This document shows positions 26,866-39,002 of a stretch of DNA of 64,000 bases, one piece after another (the stretch's first letter is position 1; each line of letters starts with the position of its first letter). Under the pieces are notes generated by a model that was not told where the DNA came from, made no database searches, and saw nothing but the letters and a program-made list of their open reading frames with translations. The stretch comes from Siphonodentalium dalli (lineage: Eukaryota > Mollusca > Scaphopoda > Gadilida > Siphonodentaliidae), in the NCBI GenBank assembly GCA_032622095.1, contig CP136064.1, forward strand, positions 1 through 64,000, read 5' to 3'. The position numbers were made by a program, and so were the translations under genes.

Positions 26866-27781
26866 ATGGTGGAGTACGGTTGGATATTTTCTATTTGGCG
26901 CATGTTTCTCCATACCGCGCCATGTCAAATCTGGCCATATCCGAATCGGGTTGTTATTTACAATGACTGCAGAAAATATATATCTTCATGTTGGAATGCA
27001 AATGTATGTTTAAAGGAACAGATGTATCTCAACTTAAAGGGACATAAGTAACACCGTCACCAACTTTAAGGGGTATCTGCTATAGACTGGTTACATGGTG
27101 GAGTACGGTTGGATATTTTCAATTTGGCGCATGTTTCTCCATACCGCGCCATGTCAAATCTGGCCATATCCGAATCGGGTTGTCATTTACAATGACTGCA
27201 GAAAATATATATCTTCATGGTGGAATGCAAATGAATGTTTAAAGGAACAGATGTATCTCAACTTAAAGGGACATAAGTAACACCGTCACCAACTTGAAGG
27301 GGTATCTGCTATAGACTGGTTACATGGTGGAGTACGGTTGGATATTTTCAATTTTGCGCATGTTTCTCCATACCGCGCCATGTCAAATCTGGCCATATCC
27401 GAATCGGGTTGTCATTTACAATGACTGCAGAAAATAAATATCTTCATGTTGGAATGCAAATGTATGTTTAAAGGAATAGATGTATCTCAACTTAAAGGGA
27501 CATAAGTAACACAGTCACCAACTTAAAGAGGTGTCTGATTTAGAATGGTTCCATGGTGGAGTACGGTTGGATATTTTCTACTTGGCGCATGTTTCTCCAT
27601 ACCGCGCCATGTCAAATCTGGCCATATCCGAATCGGGTTGTCATTTACAATGACTGCAGAAAATATATATCTTCATGGTGGAATGCAAATGTATGTTTAA
27701 AGGAACAGATGTATCTCAACTTAAAGGGACATAAGTAACACAGTCACCAACTTTAAGGGGTATCTGCTATTGACTGGTTCC

Positions 27782-28010
27782 ATGGTGGAGTACTGTTGGA
27801 TATTTTCAATTTGGCGCATGTTTCTCCATACCGCGCCATGTCAAATCTGGCCATATCCGAATCGGGTTGTCATTTACAATGACTGCAGAAAATATATATC
27901 TTCATGGTGGAATGCAAATGTATGTTTAAAGGAACAGATGTATCTCAACTTAAAGGGACATAAGTAACACCGTCACCAACTTTAAGGGGTATCTGCTATA
28001 GGCTGGTTCC
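27782..28010 (+). repeat. Monomer class N (14-mer only)
   Basis: Preceded by CTATTGACTGG, with AGTACT at 8-13 (T13), CAATTTGG, CTGCAG, the AT-rich run without TAA, GGTGG at 125-129 and ACACCGTC at its end. It is present at 17019 and 20224 too but absent from the 11-mers. Because of the upstream T, a longer reading frame opens here, which I treat as incidental. Confidence 0.8.
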
Positions 28011-28239
28011 ATGGTGGAGTACTGTTGGATATTTTCAATTTGGCGCATGTTTCTCCCTACCGCGTCATGTCAAATCTGGCCATATCCGAATCGGGTTGTC
28101 ATTTACAATGACTACAGAAAATAAATATCTTCATGTTGGAATGCAAATGTGTGTTTAAAGAAACAGATGTATCTCAACTTAAAGGGACATAAGTAACACA
28201 GTTACCAACTTTAAGGGGTATCTGCTATAGACTGGTTCC
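28011..28239 (+). repeat. Monomer class O (14-mer only)
   Basis: Marked by AGTACT (8-13), C47 in CTCCCTACC, T55 in CGCGTCATG, CTACAG, and GTGTGTTTAAAGAAAC (G141, A151). It also occurs at 17248 and 20453. O' in the seven-monomer blocks (15415, 26179) lacks G141. It resembles I but is distinguished by T55 and A151. Confidence 0.8.
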
Positions 28240-28468
28240 ATGGTGGAGTACGGTTGGATATTTTCAATTTGGCGCTTGTTTCTCCATACCGCGCCATGTC
28301 AAATCTGGCCATATCCGAATCGGGTTGTCATTTACAATGACTGCAGAAAATATATATCTTCATGTTGGAATGCAAATGTATGTTTAAAGGAACAGATGTA
28401 TCTCAACTTAAAGGGACATAAGTAACACAGTCACCAACTTTAAGGGGTATCTGCTATAGACTGGTTCC
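28240..28468 (+). repeat. Monomer class L (14-mer only)
   Basis: Diagnostic T37 (GGCGCTTG instead of GGCGCATG) with CAATTTGG, CTGCAG, T114, and ACACAGTC at the end. It occurs at 17477, 20682 and, in minus orientation, 3698. Its 3' half survives in the K' fusion monomer; its 5' half has been lost from the right half of the window. Confidence 0.82.
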
Positions 28469-30071
28469 ATGGTGGAGTACGGTTGGATATTTTCAATTTG
28501 GCGCATGTTTCTCCATACCGCGCCATGTCAAATCTGGCCATATCCGAATCGGGTTGTCATTTACAATGACTGCAGAAAATATATATCTTCATGTTGGAAT
28601 GCAAATGTATGTTTAAAGGAACAGATGTATCTCAACTTAAAGGGACATAAGTAACACCGTCACCAACTTTAAGGGGTATCTGCTATAGACTGGTTACATG
28701 GTGGAGTACGGTTGGATATTTTCAATTTTGCGCATGTTTCTCCATACCGCGCCATGTCAAATCTGGCCATATCCGAATCGGGTTGTCATTTACAATGACT
28801 ACAGAAAATAAATATCTTCATGTTGGAATGCAAATGTATGTTTAAAGGAACAGATGTAACTCAACTTAAAGGAACATAAGTAACACAGTCACCAACTTAA
28901 AGAGGTGTCTGATTTAGACTGGTTCCATGGTGGAGTACGGTTGGATATTTTCTATTTGGCGCATGTTTCTCCATACCGCGCCATGTCAAATCTGGCCATA
29001 TCCGAATCGGGTTGTCATTTACAATGACTACAGAAAATAAATATCTTCATGTTGGAATGCAAATGTATGTTTAAAGGAACAGATGTATCTCAACTTAAAG
29101 GGACATAAGTAACACAGTTACCAACTTTAAGGGGTATCTGCTATAGACTGGTTCCATGGTGGAGTACGGTTGGATATTTTCTATTTGGCGCATGTTTCTC
29201 CATACCGCGCCATGTCAAATCTGGCCATATCCGAATCGGGTTGTCATTTACAATGACTACAGAAAATAAATATCTTCATGTTGGAATGCAAATGTATGTT
29301 TAAAGAAACAGATGTATCTCAACTTAAAGGGACATAAGTAACACAGTCACCAACTTTAAGGGGTATCTGCTATAGACTGGTTCCATGGTGGAGTACTGTT
29401 GGATATTTTCAATTTGGCGCATGTTTCTCCCTACCGCGCCATGTCAAATCTGGCCATATCCGAATCGGGTTGTCATTTACAATGACTACAGAAAATAAAT
29501 ATCTTCATGTTGGAATGCAAATGTATGTTTAAAGGAACAGATGTATCTCAACTTAAAGGGACATAAGTAACACAGTCACCAACTTTAAGGGGTATCTGCT
29601 ATAGACTGGTTCCATGGTGGAGTACGGTTGGATATTTTCAATTTGGCGCATGTTTTTCCATACCGCGCCATGTCAAATCTGGCCATATCCGAATCGGGTT
29701 GTCATTTACAATGACTACAGAAAATAAATATCTTCATGTTGGAAAGCAAATGTATGTTTAAAGGAACAGATGTATCTCAACTTAAAGGGACATAAGTAAC
29801 ACAGTCACCAACTTAAAGGGGTATCTGCTATAGACTGGTTCCATGGTGGAGTACGGTTGGATATTTTCCATTTGGCGCATGTTTCTCCATACCGCGCCAT
29901 GTCAAATCTGGCCATATCCGAATCGGGTTGTCATTTACAATGACTACAGAAAATAAATATCTTCATGTTGGAATGCAAATGTATGTTTAAAGGAACAGAT
30001 GTATCTCAACTTAAAGGGACATAAGTAACACAGTCACCAACTTTAAGGGGTATCTGCTATAGACTGGTTCC

Positions 30072-32590
30072 ATGGTGGAGTACGGTTGGATATTTTCTAT
30101 TTGGCGCATGTTTCTCCATACCGCGCCATGTCAAATCTGGCCATATCCGAATCGGGTTGTCATTTACAATGACTGCAGAAAATATATATCTTCATGTTGG
30201 AATGCAAATGTATGTTTAAAGGAACAGATGTATCTCAACTTAAAGGGACATAAGTAACACCGTCACCAACTTTAAGGGGTATCTGCTATAGACTGGTTAC
30301 ATGGTGGAGTACGGTTGGATATTTTCAATTTGGCGCATGTTTCTCCATACCGCGCCATGTCAAATCTGGCCATATCCGAATCGGGTTGTCATTTACAATG
30401 ACTGCAGAAAATATATATCTTCATGGTGGAATGCAAATGAATGTTTAAAGGAACAGATGTATCTCAACTTAAAGGGACATAAGTAACACCGTCACCAACT
30501 TGAAGGGGTATCTGCTATAGACTGGTTACATGGTGGAGTACGGTTGGATATTTTCAATTTTGCGCATGTTTCTCCATACCGCGCCATGTCAAATCTGGCC
30601 ATATCCGAATCGGGTTGTCATTTACAATGACTGCAGAAAATAAATATCTTCATGTTGGAATGCAAATGTATGTTTAAAGGAATAGATGTATCTCAACTTA
30701 AAGGGACATAAGTAACACAGTCACCAACTTAAAGAGGTGTCTGATTTAGAATGGTTCCATGGTGGAGTACGGTTGGATATTTTCTACTTGGCGCATGTTT
30801 CTCCATACCGCGCCATGTCAAATCTGGCCATATCCGAATCGGGTTGTCATTTACAATGACTGCAGAAAATATATATCTTCATGGTGGAATGCAAATGTAT
30901 GTTTAAAGGAACAGATGTATCTCAACTTAAAGGGACATAAGTAACACAGTCACCAACTTTAAGGGGTATCTGCTATAGACTGGTTCCATGGTGGAGTACG
31001 GTTGGATATTTTCAATTTGGCGCATGTTTCTCCATACCGCGCCATGTCAAATCTGGCCATATCCGAATCGGGTTGTCATTTACAATGACTGCAGAAAATA
31101 TATATCTTCATGTTGGAATGCAAATGTATGTTTAAAGGAACAGATGTATCTCAACTTAAAGGGACATAAGTAACACCGTCACCAACTTTAAGGGGTATCT
31201 GCTATAGACTGGTTACATGGTGGAGTACGGTTGGATATTTTCAATTTTGCGCATGTTTCTCCATACCGCGCCATGTCAAATCTGGCCATATCCGAATCGG
31301 GTTGTCATTTACAATGACTACAGAAAATAAATATCTTCATGTTGGAATGCAAATGTATGTTTAAAGGAACAGATGTAACTCAACTTAAAGGAACATAAGT
31401 AACACAGTCACCAACTTAAAGAGGTGTCTGATTTAGACTGGTTCCATGGTGGAGTACGGTTGGATATTTTCTATTTGGCGCATGTTTCTCCATACCGCGC
31501 CATGTCAAATCTGGCCATATCCGAATCGGGTTGTCATTTACAATGACTACAGAAAATAAATATCTTCATGTTGGAATGCAAATGTATGTTTAAAGGAACA
31601 GATGTATCTCAACTTAAAGGGACATAAGTAACACAGTTACCAACTTTAAGGGGTATCTGCTATAGACTGGTTCCATGGTGGAGTACGGTTGGATATTTTC
31701 TATTTGGCGCATGTTTCTCCATACCGCGCCATGTCAAATCTGGCCATATCCGAATCGGGTTGTCATTTACAATGACTACAGAAAATAAATATCTTCATGT
31801 TGGAATGCAAATGTATGTTTAAAGAAACAGATGTATCTCAACTTAAAGGGACATAAGTAACACAGTCACCAACTTTAAGGGGTATCTGCTATAGACTGGT
31901 TCCATGGTGGAGTACTGTTGGATATTTTCAATTTGGCGCATGTTTCTCCCTACCGCGCCATGTCAAATCTGGCCATATCCGAATCGGGTTGTCATTTACA
32001 ATGACTACAGAAAATAAATATCTTCATGTTGGAATGCAAATGTATGTTTAAAGGAACAGATGTATCTCAACTTAAAGGGACATAAGTAACACAGTCACCA
32101 ACTTTAAGGGGTATCTGCTATAGACTGGTTCCATGGTGGAGTACGGTTGGATATTTTCAATTTGGCGCATGTTTTTCCATACCGCGCCATGTCAAATCTG
32201 GCCATATCCGAATCGGGTTGTCATTTACAATGACTACAGAAAATAAATATCTTCATGTTGGAAAGCAAATGTATGTTTAAAGGAACAGATGTATCTCAAC
32301 TTAAAGGGACATAAGTAACACAGTCACCAACTTAAAGGGGTATCTGCTATAGACTGGTTCCATGGTGGAGTACGGTTGGATATTTTCCATTTGGCGCATG
32401 TTTCTCCATACCGCGCCATGTCAAATCTGGCCATATCCGAATCGGGTTGTCATTTACAATGACTGCAGAAAATATATATCTTCATGTTGGAATGCAAATG
32501 TATGTTTAAAGGAACAGATGTATCTCAACTTAAAGGGACATAAGTAACACAGTCACCAACTTTAAGGGGTATCTGCTATAGACTGGTTCC
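30072..32590 (+). repeat. First 11-monomer HOR, ending in fusion unit K'
   Basis: A 30072, B 30301, C 30530, D 30759, E 30988, F 31217, G 31446, H 31675, I 31904, J 32133, K' 32362. D is followed directly by E; N, O and L (687 bp) are missing, the step that converts 14-mer to 11-mer. D keeps its own GGTGG at 125-129, so the exchange with L lies after that point and before the CTATAGACTGG boundary. K' is a K/L fusion. Confidence 0.86.
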
Positions 32591-33048
32591 ATGGTGGAGT
32601 ACGGTTGGATATTTTCAATTTGGCGCATGTTTCTCCATACCGCGCCATGTCAAATCTGGCCATATCCGAATCGGGTTGTCATTTACAATGACTGCAGAAA
32701 ATATATATCTTCATGTTGGAATGCAAATGTATGTTTAAAGGAACAGATGTATCTCAACTTAAAGGGACATAAGTAACACCGTCACCAACTTTAAGGGGTA
32801 TCTGCTATAGACTGGTTCCATGGTGGAGTACGGTTGGATATTTTCTATTTGGCGCATGTTTCTCCATACCGCGCCATGTCAAATCTGGCCATATCCGAAT
32901 CGGGTTGTCATTTACAATGACTACAGAAAATAAATATCTTCATGTTGGAATGCAAATGTATGTTTAAAGGAACAGATGTATCTCAACTTAAAGGGACATA
33001 AGTAACACAGTTACCAACTTTAAGGGGTATCTGCTATAGACTGGTTCC

Positions 33049-33277
33049 ATGGTGGAGTACGGTTGGATATTTTCTATTTGGCGCATGTTTCTCCATACCG
33101 CGCCATGTCAAATCTGGCCATATCCGAATCGGGTTGTCATTTACAATGACTGCAGAAAATATATATCTTCATGTTGGAATGCAAATGTATGTTTAAAGGA
33201 ACAGATGTAACTCAACTTAAAGGAACATAAGTAACACAGTCACCAACTTAAAGAGGTGTCTGATTTAGACTGGTTCC
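33049..33277 (+). repeat. A/F recombinant monomer
   Basis: The 5' part reads CTATTTGG, CTGCAG, T114 and GTTGG like A. The 3' part reads GATGTAACTC, AAAGGAACAT and the CTGATTTAGACTGG boundary like F. It is preceded by G and followed by G. The exchange lies between position 126 and 162. This combination was seen only here. Confidence 0.78.
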
Positions 33278-36200
33278 ATGGTGGAGTACGGTTGGATATT
33301 TTCTATTTGGCGCATGTTTCTCCATACCGCGCCATGTCAAATCTGGCCATATCCGAATCGGGTTGTCATTTACAATGACTACAGAAAATAAATATCTTCA
33401 TGTTGGAATGCAAATGTATGTTTAAAGGAACAGATGTATCTCAACTTAAAGGGACATAAGTAACACAGTTACCAACTTTAAGGGGTATCTGCTATAGACT
33501 GGTTCCATGGTGGAGTACGGTTGGATATTTTCTATTTGGCGCATGTTTCTCCATACCGCGCCATGTCAAATCTGGCCATATCCGAATCGGGTTGTCATTT
33601 ACAATGACTACAGAAAATAAATATCTTCATGTTGGAATGCAAATGTATGTTTAAAGAAACAGATGTATCTCAACTTAAAGGGACATAAGTAACACAGTCA
33701 CCAACTTTAAGGGGTATCTGCTATAGACTGGTTCCATGGTGGAGTACTGTTGGATATTTTCAATTTGGCGCATGTTTCTCCCTACCGCGCCATGTCAAAT
33801 CTGGCCATATCCGAATCGGGTTGTCATTTACAATGACTACAGAAAATAAATATCTTCATGTTGGAATGCAAATGTATGTTTAAAGGAACAGATGTATCTC
33901 AACTTAAAGGGACATAAGTAACACAGTCACCAACTTTAAGGGGTATCTGCTATAGACTGGTTCCATGGTGGAGTACGGTTGGATATTTTCAATTTGGCGC
34001 ATGTTTTTCCATACCGCGCCATGTCAAATCTGGCCATATCCGAATCGGGTTGTCATTTACAATGACTACAGAAAATAAATATCTTCATGTTGGAAAGCAA
34101 ATGTATGTTTAAAGGAACAGATGTATCTCAACTTAAAGGGACATAAGTAACACAGTCACCAACTTAAAGGGGTATCTGCTATAGACTGGTTCCATGGTGG
34201 AGTACGGTTGGATATTTTCCATTTGGCGCATGTTTCTCCATACCGCGCCATGTCAAATCTGGCCATATCCGAATCGGGTTGTCATTTACAATGACTGCAG
34301 AAAATATATATCTTCATGTTGGAATGCAAATGTATGTTTAAAGGAACAGATGTATCTCAACTTAAAGGGACATAAGTAACACAGTCACCAACTTTAAGGG
34401 GTATCTGCTATAGACTGGTTCCATGGTGGAGTACGGTTGGATATTTTCAATTTGGCGCATGTTTCTCCATACCGCGCCATGTCAAATCTGGCCATATCCG
34501 AATCGGGTTGTCATTTACAATGACTGCAGAAAATATATATCTTCATGTTGGAATGCAAATGTATGTTTAAAGGAACAGATGTATCTCAACTTAAAGGGAC
34601 ATAAGTAACACCGTCACCAACTTTAAGGGGTATCTGCTATAGACTGGTTACATGGTGGAGTACGGTTGGATATTTTCAATTTTGCGCATGTTTCTCCATA
34701 CCGCGCCATGTCAAATCTGGCCATATCCGAATCGGGTTGTCATTTACAATGACTACAGAAAATAAATATCTTCATGTTGGAATGCAAATGTATGTTTAAA
34801 GGAACAGATGTAACTCAACTTAAAGGAACATAAGTAACACAGTCACCAACTTAAAGAGGTGTCTGATTTAGACTGGTTCCATGGTGGAGTACGGTTGGAT
34901 ATTTTCTATTTGGCGCATGTTTCTCCATACCGCGCCATGTCAAATCTGGCCATATCCGAATCGGGTTGTCATTTACAATGACTACAGAAAATAAATATCT
35001 TCATGTTGGAATGCAAATGTATGTTTAAAGGAACAGATGTATCTCAACTTAAAGGGACATAAGTAACACAGTTACCAACTTTAAGGGGTATCTGCTATAG
35101 ACTGGTTCCATGGTGGAGTACGGTTGGATATTTTCTATTTGGCGCATGTTTCTCCATACCGCGCCATGTCAAATCTGGCCATATCCGAATCGGGTTGTCA
35201 TTTACAATGACTACAGAAAATAAATATCTTCATGTTGGAATGCAAATGTATGTTTAAAGAAACAGATGTATCTCAACTTAAAGGGACATAAGTAACACAG
35301 TCACCAACTTTAAGGGGTATCTGCTATAGACTGGTTCCATGGTGGAGTACTGTTGGATATTTTCAATTTGGCGCATGTTTCTCCCTACCGCGCCATGTCA
35401 AATCTGGCCATATCCGAATCGGGTTGTCATTTACAATGACTACAGAAAATAAATATCTTCATGTTGGAATGCAAATGTATGTTTAAAGGAACAGATGTAT
35501 CTCAACTTAAAGGGACATAAGTAACACAGTCACCAACTTTAAGGGGTATCTGCTATAGACTGGTTCCATGGTGGAGTACGGTTGGATATTTTCAATTTGG
35601 CGCATGTTTTTCCATACCGCGCCATGTCAAATCTGGCCATATCCGAATCGGGTTGTCATTTACAATGACTACAGAAAATAAATATCTTCATGTTGGAAAG
35701 CAAATGTATGTTTAAAGGAACAGATGTATCTCAACTTAAAGGGACATAAGTAACACAGTCACCAACTTAAAGGGGTATCTGCTATAGACTGGTTCCATGG
35801 TGGAGTACGGTTGGATATTTTCCATTTGGCGCATGTTTCTCCATACCGCGCCATGTCAAATCTGGCCATATCCGAATCGGGTTGTCATTTACAATGACTA
35901 CAGAAAATAAATATCTTCATGTTGGAATGCAAATGTATGTTTAAAGGAACAGATGTATCTCAACTTAAAGGGACATAAGTAACACAGTCACCAACTTTAA
36001 GGGGTATCTGCTATAGACTGGTTCCATGGTGGAGTACGGTTGGATATTTTCTATTTGGCGCATGTTTCTCCATACCGCGCCATGTCAAATCTGGCCATAT
36101 CCGAATCGGGTTGTCATTTACAATGACTGCAGAAAATATATATCTTCATGTTGGAATGCAAATGTATGTTTAAAGGAACAGATGTATCTCAACTTAAAGG

Positions 36201-36712
36201 GACATAAGTAACACCGTCACCAACTTTAAGGGGTATCTGCTATAGACTGGTTACATGGTGGAGTACGGTTGGATATTTTCAATTTGGCGCATGTTTCTCC
36301 ATACCGCGCCATGTCAAATCTGGCCATATCCGAATCGGGTTGTCATTTACAATGACTGCAGAAAATATATATCTTCATGGTGGAATGCAAATGAATGTTT
36401 AAAGGAACAGATGTATCTCAACTTAAAGGGACATAAGTAACACCGTCACCAACTTGAAGGGGTATCTGCTATAGACTGGTTACATGGTGGAGTACGGTTG
36501 GATATTTTCAATTTTGCGCATGTTTCTCCATACCGCGCCATGTCAAATCTGGCCATATCCGAATCGGGTTGTCATTTACAATGACTGCAGAAAATAAATA
36601 TCTTCATGTTGGAATGCAAATGTATGTTTAAAGGAATAGATGTATCTCAACTTAAAGGGACATAAGTAACACAGTCACCAACTTAAAGAGGTGTCTGATT
36701 TAGAATGGTTCC

Positions 36713-37170
36713 ATGGTGGAGTACGGTTGGATATTTTCTACTTGGCGCATGTTTCTCCATACCGCGCCATGTCAAATCTGGCCATATCCGAATCGGGTTG
36801 TCATTTACAATGACTGCAGAAAATATATATCTTCATGGTGGAATGCAAATGTATGTTTAAAGGAACAGATGTATCTCAACTTAAAGGGACATAAGTAACA
36901 CAGTCACCAACTTTAAGGGGTATCTGCTATAGACTGGTTCCATGGTGGAGTACGGTTGGATATTTTCAATTTGGCGCATGTTTTTCCATACCGCGCCATG
37001 TCAAATCTGGCCATATCCGAATCGGGTTGTCATTTACAATGACTACAGAAAATAAATATCTTCATGTTGGAAAGCAAATGTATGTTTAAAGGAACAGATG
37101 TATCTCAACTTAAAGGGACATAAGTAACACAGTCACCAACTTAAAGGGGTATCTGCTATAGACTGGTTCC
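36713..37170 (+). repeat. D-to-J junction (E-I deleted)
   Basis: D at 36713 (CTACTTGG, GGTGG) is followed by a J unit at 36942 (T43; A132 in GGAAAGC). The regular array has E-F-G-H-I between them. The exchange lies between about 36838 and 36984, where D and I are nearly identical at their 3' ends. Confidence 0.75.
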
Positions 37171-39002
37171 ATGGTGGAGTACGGTTGGATATTTTCCATT
37201 TGGCGCATGTTTCTCCATACCGCGCCATGTCAAATCTGGCCATATCCGAATCGGGTTGTCATTTACAATGACTGCAGAAAATATATATCTTCATGTTGGA
37301 ATGCAAATGTATGTTTAAAGGAACAGATGTATCTCAACTTAAAGGGACATAAGTAACACAGTCACCAACTTTAAGGGGTATCTGCTATAGACTGGTTCCA
37401 TGGTGGAGTACGGTTGGATATTTTCAATTTGGCGCATGTTTCTCCATACCGCGCCATGTCAAATCTGGCCATATCCGAATCGGGTTGTCATTTACAATGA
37501 CTGCAGAAAATATATATCTTCATGTTGGAATGCAAATGTATGTTTAAAGGAACAGATGTATCTCAACTTAAAGGGACATAAGTAACACCGTCACCAACTT
37601 TAAGGGGTATCTGCTATAGACTGGTTACATGGTGGAGTACGGTTGGATATTTTCAATTTTGCGCATGTTTCTCCATACCGCGCCATGTCAAATCTGGCCA
37701 TATCCGAATCGGGTTGTCATTTACAATGACTACAGAAAATAAATATCTTCATGTTGGAATGCAAATGTATGTTTAAAGGAACAGATGTAACTCAACTTAA
37801 AGGAACATAAGTAACACAGTCACCAACTTAAAGAGGTGTCTGATTTAGACTGGTTCCATGGTGGAGTACGGTTGGATATTTTCTATTTGGCGCATGTTTC
37901 TCCATACCGCGCCATGTCAAATCTGGCCATATCCGAATCGGGTTGTCATTTACAATGACTACAGAAAATAAATATCTTCATGTTGGAATGCAAATGTATG
38001 TTTAAAGGAACAGATGTATCTCAACTTAAAGGGACATAAGTAACACAGTTACCAACTTTAAGGGGTATCTGCTATAGACTGGTTCCATGGTGGAGTACGG
38101 TTGGATATTTTCTATTTGGCGCATGTTTCTCCATACCGCGCCATGTCAAATCTGGCCATATCCGAATCGGGTTGTCATTTACAATGACTACAGAAAATAA
38201 ATATCTTCATGTTGGAATGCAAATGTATGTTTAAAGAAACAGATGTATCTCAACTTAAAGGGACATAAGTAACACAGTCACCAACTTTAAGGGGTATCTG
38301 CTATAGACTGGTTCCATGGTGGAGTACTGTTGGATATTTTCAATTTGGCGCATGTTTCTCCCTACCGCGCCATGTCAAATCTGGCCATATCCGAATCGGG
38401 TTGTCATTTACAATGACTACAGAAAATAAATATCTTCATGTTGGAATGCAAATGTATGTTTAAAGGAACAGATGTATCTCAACTTAAAGGGACATAAGTA
38501 ACACAGTCACCAACTTTAAGGGGTATCTGCTATAGACTGGTTCCATGGTGGAGTACGGTTGGATATTTTCAATTTGGCGCATGTTTTTCCATACCGCGCC
38601 ATGTCAAATCTGGCCATATCCGAATCGGGTTGTCATTTACAATGACTACAGAAAATAAATATCTTCATGTTGGAAAGCAAATGTATGTTTAAAGGAACAG
38701 ATGTATCTCAACTTAAAGGGACATAAGTAACACAGTCACCAACTTAAAGGGGTATCTGCTATAGACTGGTTCCATGGTGGAGTACGGTTGGATATTTTCC
38801 ATTTGGCGCATGTTTCTCCATACCGCGCCATGTCAAATCTGGCCATATCCGAATCGGGTTGTCATTTACAATGACTACAGAAAATAAATATCTTCATGTT
38901 GGAATGCAAATGTATGTTTAAAGGAACAGATGTATCTCAACTTAAAGGGACATAAGTAACACAGTCACCAACTTTAAGGGGTATCTGCTATAGACTGGTT
39001 CC

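Larger units (their letters stand above)
26866..30071 (+). repeat. 14-monomer HOR, copy 3 (3206 bp, indel-free)
   Basis: Order is A 26866, B 27095, C 27324, D 27553, N 27782, O 28011, L 28240, E 28469, F 28698, G 28927, H 29156, I 29385, J 29614, K 29843. F has GATGTAACTC (position 162 T to A), absent from F in copies 1 and 2 but present in the 11-mer F copies. This copy is therefore closest to the source of the 11-mer. A private C-to-T at 26955 breaks the dyad in its A unit. K has the ordinary AATCGGGTTG. Confidence 0.88.
32591..39002 (+). repeat. HOR turnover zone of 28 monomers
   Basis: Spacing is exact (28 x 229) but class order is irregular. 32591 E-G-(A/F hybrid)-G-H-I-J-K'; 34423 E-F-G-H-I-J-K; 36026 A-B-C-D-J-K'; 37400 E-F-G-H-I-J-K; then the regular array starts at 39003. 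Every step can be made from A-L classes by deletion or exchange at matching monomer positions. This zone separates the last 14-mer and first 11-mer from the homogeneous 11-mer array. Confidence 0.82.
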
